DNA from: CAYNRE01 sp964399535
GTDB lineage: Bacteria > Planctomycetota > Planctomycetia > Pirellulales > CAYNRE01
NCBI GenBank assembly: GCA_964399535.1
Contig: CAYNRE010000050.1
Span: 1-64,000 of the forward strand
DNA: 64,000 nt
Direction of reading: 5' to 3'
In this document: positions 54,602 to 62,083 of the stretch, one piece after another
Layout: each line of letters starts with the position of its first letter
How positions within the stretch are numbered: position 1 is the first letter of the stretch
The notes under the pieces: model-generated
Told to the model about the DNA's origin: nothing
What the model saw: only the letters and a program-made list of their open reading frames with translations
Database searches by the model: none
Position numbers and translations under genes: made by a program

Positions 54602-56059
54602 TTACCGCGCGCCCCGCTGCTGGGGCCCGGTTTCGTCTTCGGTATCGATCGGCCGGTCGGGGTCGATTAGCAGCCAGCAGCCGGCCGCCAACAGGTAAAC
54701 CAGCGCGTAGGTGGCGAACACGGTCTCGTAGCCCGCGAGCCAGGCCTGGCGATAGGCGGCAGAGGCGGGCTCGCCGCTGCTGGCCGACAGGCCCACCGCC
54801 GACAAGCGGTGTTCGACGAGCGTGCCGGTGAGCCAGGCGGCGACCGCGGAACCGAGCGTGCCGATCGTGTTCATCGTGGCCGCGGTTACGGCAGCGCTGC
54901 GGCGGCCCAGGTCGTGACAGGTTGCCCAGGTGGCGCCCAGCGTCAGATCGATTCCGAGTGCGGCCAGCGAAATAAGTCCGCAAAACACGTGCAGATTGTC
55001 GGTAGCCCGGGCTCCGGCCCAGCAGACCGCGCAGCCCAGCAAGGCGGCGACCCCCAGGGCGCGGCGGCCCTGCCGCCTCCCCCCCAGCATCCGGCTGAGC
55101 CGGGTCACGACCAGTCCTCCGGCCAAACACCCGATGGCCCCCACCCAAAGCGGCGCGCCCTTGTACAGGGCACCGAGCAGATCGCCTCGGTCAAGGCGAA
55201 AGCGTTCGTCGAGGTAGCCGGGCAAGTAGGTGATATGGAAGACCCAGCCGTAGTTGACCAGGAAGTACAGCGTGCATACGGCCCACAGCCCGCGGCTGCG
55301 CAGCATCGCTCGCCAGGGAATTGCGTGCTGGTCCTGGCGCGGCTGCCAGTTCGAGCCGATGTGAGCCAGTTCGGCCGCGTTGACATCGGGGTGGTCGGCT
55401 GGGCGGTTGTGAAACGTCAGCGCGAAGAGCGCGCACCAGGCCAGCCCTAGGATGCCAAACGCGGCGAATGCCGTCCGCCAGGAAAGTCCAAGCCCGCCAC
55501 CGGCCGCCGTCTGCTGGCCGACCAGCACCGCCCACACCAGCGGCGTCAGGCCCCCCATGAGCCGGCCGCTCATCCAAACCAGGCTTTGGGCCAGGTCGCG
55601 CTCGCCCGCGGGAAACCAATTGTGAATGGCCCGGGTGATGTTGGGGTAGGCCCCTGCCTCGCCCGCGCCAAACAGAAACCTGAGCACGACCAGGGTGCCC
55701 AGCCCGCCCAGGGTCAGGCCGGCCACGCGCAGTCCCACGGCACCGGTCAGGGCCGTGCACGCGCTCCACCAGACGACGATCCGCAGGAGCGTGCCGCGCG
55801 GCCCATAGCGGTCGCCGAGCCAGCCGGCGGGAACCTCGAATAGGGCGTAGGCGATGGCGAACGCCGTGAAGGCCCACTTCAAGCTGGCCGCGTCGGCGAA
55901 ACCCAATTCGCCGGCCAAGAGGGGCGCGGCCGTTCCGAAGCAGACGCGGTCCAGATAGGTCACCATCGACAGCCCGCAGACCAGGGCCAGCACTCGGTAG
56001 CGAACTCGGCTTGGTGCTTGGATCGGCGCGGTGGGGGGGCCATGCATGGTGAGTGCCAT
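54602..56059 (-). CDS. MFS transporter of the anion:cation symporter family (sugar-acid type)
   Basis: Twelve helices. LSMVTYLDRVCFGTAAPLL in helix 1 and VPAGWLGDRYGPRGTLL (motif A) match the ACS family that contains hexuronate, glucarate and galactonate permeases. LFGAGEAGAYPNITRAIHNWFP is the highly characteristic helix 4 block. ATG 56059 begins at the family N-terminus (MALTMHGPP). It is the third gene of a minus-strand operon behind an enolase-superfamily enzyme (17 bp gap). That partner supports import of a sugar acid or similar hydroxy acid. Confidence 0.9.
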   Translation of the reverse strand: MALTMHGPPTAPIQAPSRVRYRVLALVCGLSMVTYLDRVCFGTAAPLLAGELGFADAASLKWAFTAFAIAYALFEVPAGWLGDRYGPRGTLLRIVVWWSACTALTGAVGLRVAGLTLGGLGTLVVLRFLFGAGEAGAYPNITRAIHNWFPAGERDLAQSLVWMSGRLMGGLTPLVWAVLVGQQTAAGGGLGLSWRTAFAAFGILGLAWCALFALTFHNRPADHPDVNAAELAHIGSNWQPRQDQHAIPWRAMLRSRGLWAVCTLYFLVNYGWVFHITYLPGYLDERFRLDRGDLLGALYKGAPLWVGAIGCLAGGLVVTRLSRMLGGRRQGRRALGVAALLGCAVCWAGARATDNLHVFCGLISLAALGIDLTLGATWATCHDLGRRSAAVTAATMNTIGTLGSAVAAWLTGTLVEHRLSAVGLSASSGEPASAAYRQAWLAGYETVFATYALVYLLAAGCWLLIDPDRPIDTEDETGPQQRGAR

Positions 56060-56076
56060 CTCGGCGGCGGTCGAGG

Positions 56077-57198
56077 CTATTGCGATTGATCGATCAGATG
56101 CGCTTGAACAAAGGCTTCGTCCAAGGTAACCCCCAGCCCGGGCCGGTCGGGCACCTCGATCCAGCCATCGACCGCCTGCACCCGCTCGTGGGTAAGCTGG
56201 TTGCGCAGCGGGGAGTCTTCCACGCAGTCTTCGAACAGAAACGCATCGCGGCAGGTCGAAAGCCAGTGCAAGCTGGCCGCCACGGTCACGGGGCTGGTGT
56301 AACAGTGGTTGCAGAGCCGGGCGCCGATTTCCTCCACGCGCTGCCTGAGGTAGAGCGAATCGGTAAAGCCGTTGCGCGAGAGATCGATCTGATACACGTC
56401 CAAGCAGCGACCCTCGATCAGCGGGCGAAAGGCCTGCCGTCCGCACTCTTCCTCGCCACCGGCAATGGCCACCGGCGAACGATCGCGCAACCAGCGGTAG
56501 CCTTCGTAGTCGTCGGGATGAAGCGGCTCTTCGAGCCAGGTCGGCCGGTAGTCGGCAAACCGCTTGGCCCGCTCGAGCGCGGTCCGGGCATCCCAAACGC
56601 AGCCGGCGTCGATGAGCAGCGTCGCCTCGTCGCCCAGCCCGCGGCGGGCGCCAGCCACGAGCTGGCAATCGAGCTCTTCGCTTTGGCCCATCGGCTCCCA
56701 GCCGAATTTCACGGCCCGGTAGCCGGCCGCGCGCCAGCGCTCGGCAATGGCCTGGGTTTGGCGTCCGTCGCGTCCGAAGAGAATCGACGCGTAGGCCGGG
56801 ATCCGTCGGTGGTGCTGGCCCCCCAACAAACGGTGGATCGGCTCGCCGAAGTGCTTGCCCTTCAGATCCCACAGCGCCATGTCGACGGCGGCCATGGCGG
56901 TAATGACCACCGAACGCCGCCCGCAATACATCGTCCGGCGGTACATATGCTGCCACAGCCGGTCCGTTTCCAGCGGGTTCTCGCCCATCAGTAGTTGTCG
57001 AAGCCCCGTGGCAATGTTGTGGCTGAACGGGGCATCGATCGCGGCTTTGACCATCTCGGGCGAGGAGTCGGCCTCGCCGATGCCTTCGAGCCCCGTATCG
57101 GTGCGCACCCGCACCAGGACCGAGTCTTGGCTGCTGGCCGTCTTGGCTTCGACCTGGGCGATGCGCAGGATTTGGCAGACGATTTCCGTGATTTTCAT
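56077..57198 (-). CDS. Enolase-superfamily enzyme (mandelate racemase/muconate lactonizing type), probable sugar-acid dehydratase
   Basis: The capping domain (1-120) is followed by a barrel. YRAVKFGWEP carries the Lys of the second strand. Metal ligands are Asp in LLIDAGCVWD, Glu in TWLEEPLHPDD and Glu in AIAGGEEECG. LCNHCYTSPVTVAASLHW supplies a possible catalytic His. The metal triad is therefore complete. The KxK motif of true mandelate racemase is KxG here, so specificity differs. With an MFS sugar-acid permease downstream, an acid-sugar dehydratase is the best guess. ATG 57198 (MKITEIVCQILR) is the family start; the frame is open further upstream in unrelated sequence. Confidence 0.88.
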   Translation of the reverse strand: MKITEIVCQILRIAQVEAKTASSQDSVLVRVRTDTGLEGIGEADSSPEMVKAAIDAPFSHNIATGLRQLLMGENPLETDRLWQHMYRRTMYCGRRSVVITAMAAVDMALWDLKGKHFGEPIHRLLGGQHHRRIPAYASILFGRDGRQTQAIAERWRAAGYRAVKFGWEPMGQSEELDCQLVAGARRGLGDEATLLIDAGCVWDARTALERAKRFADYRPTWLEEPLHPDDYEGYRWLRDRSPVAIAGGEEECGRQAFRPLIEGRCLDVYQIDLSRNGFTDSLYLRQRVEEIGARLCNHCYTSPVTVAASLHWLSTCRDAFLFEDCVEDSPLRNQLTHERVQAVDGWIEVPDRPGLGVTLDEAFVQAHLIDQSQ

Positions 57199-57254
57199 GG
57201 GTTGCGCCAATTGGCGATCGTTGGGGTGGCCCTGGAGGACCGGGCCCCCGGTGC

Positions 57255-58283
57255 TCAGGTCAGCTCGCGGCCCACCACCACGATGTGCTGGCCGCGCGGC
57301 ACGGGCGCTACCCAGGCCTGGGCCAGTACCACGCCGTCGACACCAGCGCGGGCTGGCCAGGGCTGCATATCGATATGGTCGAAATCGTGCAGCCAGCCCA
57401 CTACGTCGCCCCGGTGCACCCGGGTTCCGCACTCCACGCGCGGCTCGTAGTGGCCGTCGAAGGGGGCCACGGTAAAGCAATCGCGGTCGACCATTTCCAA
57501 CTTGCGCTGCGTCCCGGCCTGGTGATAGGCGATCTTGTCGATCTGGCCTTTGAGTTGACCCTGATGGATGGCGGCGGCCAGAACCCCCTGGCGCCCGTAG
57601 CGAACCCCCTCGGGATTGACCGCGCGCCCCCAGCCGAGTTCGGTGCCGACGGTGATCTTGCCGAGCCGTTCGGCCTCGCTGGGCAACAGCCCCGGAGTGA
57701 GATTCTGGTACACCATCAGGCAAGGAGTGCCGAACCAGCGGGCCGTTTCCTCGATCTGGCCCGCCAACACCGGGTCGTCGACGTGGTGGTAGTTGGCGCA
57801 GATCGCGAAACGGGCTACGTCGCCTCCGGAGTGCAGATCGAGCACCACGTGAACCCGCGGCCAGAGGTATTGCCGAACGAAGGCCGCGATACGGTGCGTA
57901 ATTCCCGCCAGGGCCGGGGTGATGCCCGCCCCTTGGACGAATGCCCGGTTCAAATTCACGCCGTCGTCGGGCCGGCTTTCGCGGGTGCCGGCGCGAAAGG
58001 CCGACGGATTGAGCACCGGCACCAAGATGATGCGGCCCCGTACCTGCTCCAGTTCGATTTCGCCCAGCAGCCGCTTAAGGGCCACGGGCCCCTCATACTC
58101 GTTGCCATGGTTCGAACCGAAAGCGACCAGGCCCCGGTCGGCGGTGGCCTCGGGACCGACCCAAACCGAGAGCGGAATCAGGTGGTCGCCCCAGATGCTG
58201 TCGTGTTCGAGCGCCACCCAATAGTCGCGCCGACCCGGGGAATCGAGATCGAGCGCTTCGGGCCGGGCGACCTGGCGGTTCAT
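57255..58283 (-). CDS. Succinylglutamate desuccinylase/aspartoacylase family zinc hydrolase
   Basis: M14-type zinc hydrolase. The metal site is visible as GSNHGNEYEG (HxxE) and LDLHSGGDVA (second His), with substrate-binding Arg in VNLNRAFVQG. The C-terminal 90 residues (VECGTRVHRGDVVGWLHD...) form the beta-barrel domain typical of AstE/AspA-like proteins. The family removes an acyl group from an amino acid or opens a related amide. It is the first gene of the operon with the enolase-superfamily enzyme (56 bp gap) and the MFS permease. ATG 58283 (MNRQVARPEALDLDS) is chosen as start. Confidence 0.87.
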   Translation of the reverse strand: MNRQVARPEALDLDSPGRRDYWVALEHDSIWGDHLIPLSVWVGPEATADRGLVAFGSNHGNEYEGPVALKRLLGEIELEQVRGRIILVPVLNPSAFRAGTRESRPDDGVNLNRAFVQGAGITPALAGITHRIAAFVRQYLWPRVHVVLDLHSGGDVARFAICANYHHVDDPVLAGQIEETARWFGTPCLMVYQNLTPGLLPSEAERLGKITVGTELGWGRAVNPEGVRYGRQGVLAAAIHQGQLKGQIDKIAYHQAGTQRKLEMVDRDCFTVAPFDGHYEPRVECGTRVHRGDVVGWLHDFDHIDMQPWPARAGVDGVVLAQAWVAPVPRGQHIVVVGRELT

Positions 58284-58442
58284 GGCGGGCGATGCTCCGT
58301 GCGCGATCGTTGGAAGCCGTTGCGGCGCTCGGTGCGGCGTGCGCGCCGCTTGCCGTGTGCGCCGGTGGGAGATTGTGAACCGCGGCGCCGTTGGCGTCAA
58401 AGCGCCTTCGACAAGACCATGGGGCAAGCCGCCCAGACGGCT

Positions 58443-58448
58443 TATAAT
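58443..58448 (+). promoter_or_regulatory. TATAAT -10 box upstream of the molybdopterin oxidoreductase
   Basis: GGCTTATAATGGGCA contains a perfect -10 hexamer 88 bp before ATG 58537, in the 253-bp region divergent to the catabolic operon. No -35 of good quality stands 16-18 bp upstream. Confidence 0.45.
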
Positions 58449-58536
58449 GGGCACCGTCGACGATCGATCGTCCGGATCGATTTCGGGAACAACCGCGATG
58501 CGACCCTTTCTCGCCCTGCCAAGAGAGTACCCGCCG

Positions 58537-59787
58537 ATGTCTTCGCTTAGTCGTCGAAGGTTTTTACAAGCCAGCGGCCGGGGTGCCGTCCTGGCCGGGC
58601 TTTATCCCAGTGCGTGGAGCGGTGCCACGGCCTTAAGCGCGCTGGCCGTGCCTGCCGTGCCGCGTTCCGACGAGGAGCCAAAGCTGCACCAGAGGTTGGG
58701 CAAAGATGCTCGCCTGATCGTGCATACGACCGATCCGATCGTGTTGGAGACACCGCTGGCGCTCTTGGCCGAAGAGCGAATCACTCCCACCTCGGCGCTG
58801 TTTGTGCGCAATTGCCAAGCGATTCCCGACCCCCGGCCAGCCGCCGGACCCTCGGGCTGGAAGATTGCCCTCTCGGGCACCCAGGGGGGCCCCGACGTGT
58901 GGGACGCCGCCCTGCTCCAGGAACTGCCGCAGACCGAGGTGGAAATGGTCCTGCAGTGTTCTGGCAACGGCCGGCAACTGTTTCACGCCGCCTCGCCCGT
59001 TTCGGGAATGATTTGGGGCAAGGGGGGCATGGGCAATGTGCGATTCGGTGGAGTGCGGCTCAGTGCGATACTGGAGCGGTTGAAATGCCAGCCCGCCAAG
59101 GGCGCCAAGTACCTGACCGCCGAAGGGGCCGACCAGCCAGCGGCCGGCAAATCAGATTTCGAGCACAGCCTGCCGCTGGACGAGGTGCTTGAGAAATCAC
59201 TGCTGGTCTGGCAGATGGGGGGCGAACTGCTCCCCGCCATTCATGGCGGACCGGTTCGCCTGGTTACCCCCGGGTTCTACGGCACCATGCAGGTGAAGTG
59301 GGTTACCCGGCTGCGGTTTGAGGACCACGAGAGCGACCATACCAGCCAAATTCCCGATTACCGCACGCCGCTTCGGCTGCTGCGGCCGGGAGAAGCCTTC
59401 GAGCCCAGCTACGCCAACAGCGAGCCGAATTGGCGGATGCGGCTCAAGAGCGTGGTGCTATCTCCCCAGGACGACGCCACGCTGCGCGGCCCGGAGCAGG
59501 TGATTCGCGGCGTGGCGTTCTCGGACGGCGAAGCGCGAATCGAAGCGGTGCTGGTTTCCCTCGACCGGGGCGCTACCTGGCGCCGGGCCGAGCTGACCGT
59601 ACCCGATAGCCCCTACGCCTGGTATCCTTGGCACCTGGCTTGCCGACTGGCCGAGGGTCGGCAAGCTATCTGGGTCCGTGCGATCGACGCCCAGGGCCGC
59701 ACGCAGCCGCTCGACGGCAATCGCTTTTGGAATCCCAAGGGCTACGCCTGGAACGGAGTGGAACAGATCGAGGTGACTGTGGTGTAG
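58537..59787 (+). CDS. Tat-exported molybdopterin oxidoreductase (SoxC/sulfite oxidase family)
   Basis: The Tat signal is SLSRRRFLQASGRGAV. The sulfite-oxidase-type molybdopterin domain (about 60-290) has LFVRNC, VEMVLQCSGNGRQLF with the Cys that should bind molybdenum, GMGNVRFGGVRLSAIL and HGGPVRLVTPGFYGTMQVKWV. The C-terminal dimerisation Mo-co domain (about 300-416) ends with NGVEQIEVTVV. No heme-binding domain is fused. It probably oxidises sulfite or a similar substrate in the periplasm with a separate electron acceptor. ATG 58537 has AAGAGAG upstream; ATG 58498 would add 13 residues before the Tat motif. Confidence 0.88.
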   Translation: MSSLSRRRFLQASGRGAVLAGLYPSAWSGATALSALAVPAVPRSDEEPKLHQRLGKDARLIVHTTDPIVLETPLALLAEERITPTSALFVRNCQAIPDPRPAAGPSGWKIALSGTQGGPDVWDAALLQELPQTEVEMVLQCSGNGRQLFHAASPVSGMIWGKGGMGNVRFGGVRLSAILERLKCQPAKGAKYLTAEGADQPAAGKSDFEHSLPLDEVLEKSLLVWQMGGELLPAIHGGPVRLVTPGFYGTMQVKWVTRLRFEDHESDHTSQIPDYRTPLRLLRPGEAFEPSYANSEPNWRMRLKSVVLSPQDDATLRGPEQVIRGVAFSDGEARIEAVLVSLDRGATWRRAELTVPDSPYAWYPWHLACRLAEGRQAIWVRAIDAQGRTQPLDGNRFWNPKGYAWNGVEQIEVTVV

Positions 59788-59934
59788 TCGCGATTGCCCC
59801 AGTGCCTGCCCGGCGCGGCGGGGCCCGCCTTTGGAAACGCAAGCCCTGAAGCGGTACCCCCGCGGGCCTCATTCGCAAACGGGGCCAAGACCTCTGACTT
59901 CCCATTCCATACGACCACCTCGAGCGCCCAGTCG

Positions 59935-60702
59935 ATGAACGCGCCTCGCAAACCGGCAGTTCGGCGAAGTGAAATCCCTGCTCGGGTTCTGGCGCAGCTG
60001 AACGCCGGCCAGTTGGAATCGGGCAACCTGGTCGAGGGGCTCGCCATCGACATGGCCAAGCTGCTCCGCGCTGCCGTCCCCGGCTTGCGGCCCGCGGCGG
60101 TTGCCCAGGTGCGTCAGGCCGCCGAGTTTGGCATAACGCGGCGGATGGAGCTTTGCGCCCGGGTGCTGTACGACGAGCAAGGGCTGGACGCCCTCCCCCG
60201 GCTCGCGGGGCACCGCTCCGACACGGTCCGGGGTTGGGCCTGTTACCTGGTCGGCCTGGCGCCCGACCTGTCGCTGGCGCGGCGTTTGAAGTTGTTGCGG
60301 CCGCTGGCCGACGACCCGCACTTCGGAGTGCGCGAATGGGCCTGGATTCCGCTCCGGCCGCATCTGGCCCGCGAGCTCGACGCCGCGATTGCCTTGCTCC
60401 AGCCGTGGACCCGGCTGCGCTCAACCAACCTGCGGCGATACGCCGTCGAGGTGACCCGCCCCTGCGGCGTGTGGACCAACCACATTACCGAGCTCAAGCG
60501 GGCACCGATGCGCGGGCTGCCGTTGCTCGAGCCGCTGCGGGCCGCGCGAGAGAAATACGTGCAAGATTCGGTCGCGAATTGGCTGAACGACGCCTCGAAG
60601 ACCAATCCTGACTGGGTACGCCAGGTTTGCGAGCGCTGGTTGCGCGAATCGCCTTGCGAGGCCACCGAGAGGATTTGTGCCCGCGCCCAGCGCAGCTTAT
60701 AG
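59935..60702 (+). CDS. DNA alkylation repair-like HEAT-repeat protein (AlkD superfamily)
   Basis: The 255 residues are all helical, with HEAT-like pairs: DTVRGWACYLVGLA, LRPLADDPHFGVREWAWIPLRPHL, LRSTNLRRYAVEVTRPCGVW, and SVANWLNDASKTNPDWVRQVCERW near the end. The VREWAW and NWLNDASK blocks are those of the AlkC/AlkD-type glycosylases that remove alkylated bases. It may act in the cytosol on DNA. It lies 148 bp after the exported oxidoreductase with no functional link apparent. ATG 59935 is the first plausible start; the upstream frame to 59794 is poor in coding character. Confidence 0.8.
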   Translation: MNAPRKPAVRRSEIPARVLAQLNAGQLESGNLVEGLAIDMAKLLRAAVPGLRPAAVAQVRQAAEFGITRRMELCARVLYDEQGLDALPRLAGHRSDTVRGWACYLVGLAPDLSLARRLKLLRPLADDPHFGVREWAWIPLRPHLARELDAAIALLQPWTRLRSTNLRRYAVEVTRPCGVWTNHITELKRAPMRGLPLLEPLRAAREKYVQDSVANWLNDASKTNPDWVRQVCERWLRESPCEATERICARAQRSL

Positions 60703-60820
60703 AGCTTAGGGAGCTTTTCGACGGGGGTTGAAGCCGTCAGAAATCGGTGTTTCGCCTGGATCGCCGCCGGAGGGTTCCCGCCACCGGCGTTTCGCTCGCC
60801 AATTTCCGGAGGGCCGGGTC

Positions 60821-61945
60821 ATGTTGCCAAAGGTCGACCGCCGCTGGTTCGCCAACCTGGCCCTGGGACTGGCCTGTTGGTTGGTCCAGGGGCCCAGTCT
60901 GGCTCGGTGCCAGGCGGATAGCGGCGCGGCTTCGTCCGGGTCGGCCCAGACGCCCCCGCCGCGGCCCTACCAGAACCGGTTAACGCTGCTGGAAAAACCC
61001 GCGCCGCTGCTGGCCGATTACCCCCAGTTCGTGGCGCCGGTCGAAGAGACCACGCGCTACGAAGCCCCCACCTTGGTCGATCAGCCCGGGGGGCGGCTGA
61101 CCGTACGGGCCTGGCGTTTTTCCTACAATGCGCGCGGCATTATCGAAATGCCCAATCGGCTGCGGGCCGATCAAACCGCCGTGGTGATGGTGCATCCCTG
61201 GGGAATCGACGACGGGCAGGGGTGGCGAACTCCCGAGCCGGCGGGCGTGGCCGATTTTTGCACGCCGGAGAAAAACCATCTCGCGGCCCAGCATACGCGG
61301 CAGGTAATTCGCCCGCTGATCGATCGCTTGCGCCCGCACGTTCGCCTGGTGTTATTCAGCCTGATTGGCGATCCGGCCAACCCGGTGCGGCGGAAACTGT
61401 ATCGGTCGATTCACGGGCGGCCGACCGCCGACGAGCGCCGGCAAGGGGCCGCCGAGTTGGCCGCGCAGCTGGCGGCCTTTCGCTACGAGGGGGAAGCGCT
61501 TCCCGCGGAGCTGACGCTCTCGGCCGAGCTGCCGGTGGCCGACTACTTCCGCCAGTTTCCGGGGCTCGATGCGGGCCCTCGCTACGATCCGCCGGGTTTC
61601 TGGGAGTTGCCGGTTCCGGTAACCAGCGATGTACACCCGGAAGACGACGACGTGGTGTTCTACGACCAGGAAGGTTACGAGGCGCTGCGCGATTTTCTGC
61701 GCGGCGAAGGGGTGCACCACGTCATTTTGACCGGCTACGCGACCGACATGTGTTTCTGCCGCACCACGGCCGGATACGAGAATCTGTCGCGCGATTTCAA
61801 CGTGTTCCTGGTGGGCGATGCCACGTTGGCCACCTTTCCGGCCAATCGAAAACCGGCCCATGCCACGAACGCGGCGATCTCGCTGGCGTCGCTCAATCAG
61901 CTAGTTACGCAGTGTTCCTGGATTGTGGTGGAGCCGGGCCCCTGA
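60821..61945 (+). CDS. Exported isochorismatase-fold (cysteine hydrolase) protein
   Basis: A signal peptide (MLPKVDRRWFANLALGLACWLV) is followed by a Pro-rich linker and an isochorismatase-like domain. VILTGYATDMCFCRTTAGY carries the nucleophilic Cys and FLVGDATLATFP follows, as in the family. The strand that normally holds the catalytic Asp reads TAVVMVHPWGIDD, with His where Asp is expected. A beta-type insertion stands between. The enzyme may hydrolyse an amide or ester outside the cytoplasm, or be altered in mechanism. ATG 60821 begins the signal peptide; the longer frame from 60728 does not fit a leader. Confidence 0.8.
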   Translation: MLPKVDRRWFANLALGLACWLVQGPSLARCQADSGAASSGSAQTPPPRPYQNRLTLLEKPAPLLADYPQFVAPVEETTRYEAPTLVDQPGGRLTVRAWRFSYNARGIIEMPNRLRADQTAVVMVHPWGIDDGQGWRTPEPAGVADFCTPEKNHLAAQHTRQVIRPLIDRLRPHVRLVLFSLIGDPANPVRRKLYRSIHGRPTADERRQGAAELAAQLAAFRYEGEALPAELTLSAELPVADYFRQFPGLDAGPRYDPPGFWELPVPVTSDVHPEDDDVVFYDQEGYEALRDFLRGEGVHHVILTGYATDMCFCRTTAGYENLSRDFNVFLVGDATLATFPANRKPAHATNAAISLASLNQLVTQCSWIVVEPGP

Positions 61946-61983
61946 ACCGCTTTAGGCGGTGCCCCCCCCGGGCCACTGGGGGT

Positions 61984-61989
61984 TATACT
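61984..61989 (+). promoter_or_regulatory. TATACT -10-like box upstream of the PSCyt1-DUF1549 gene
   Basis: GGTTATACTGGCAAG lies 95 bp before ATG 62084. The -10 match is good (five of six) and its context resembles the boxes at 30605 and 58443. No -35 is apparent. Confidence 0.35.
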
Positions 61990-62083
61990 GGCAAGCTGTC
62001 CGAGGTGGCGCGCGACTTCCCGCTTGCGCAAGGGAGGGGCAACCGCCGATTCGGGTCGACCTGGGCACGAGGCGCGAAACGCG

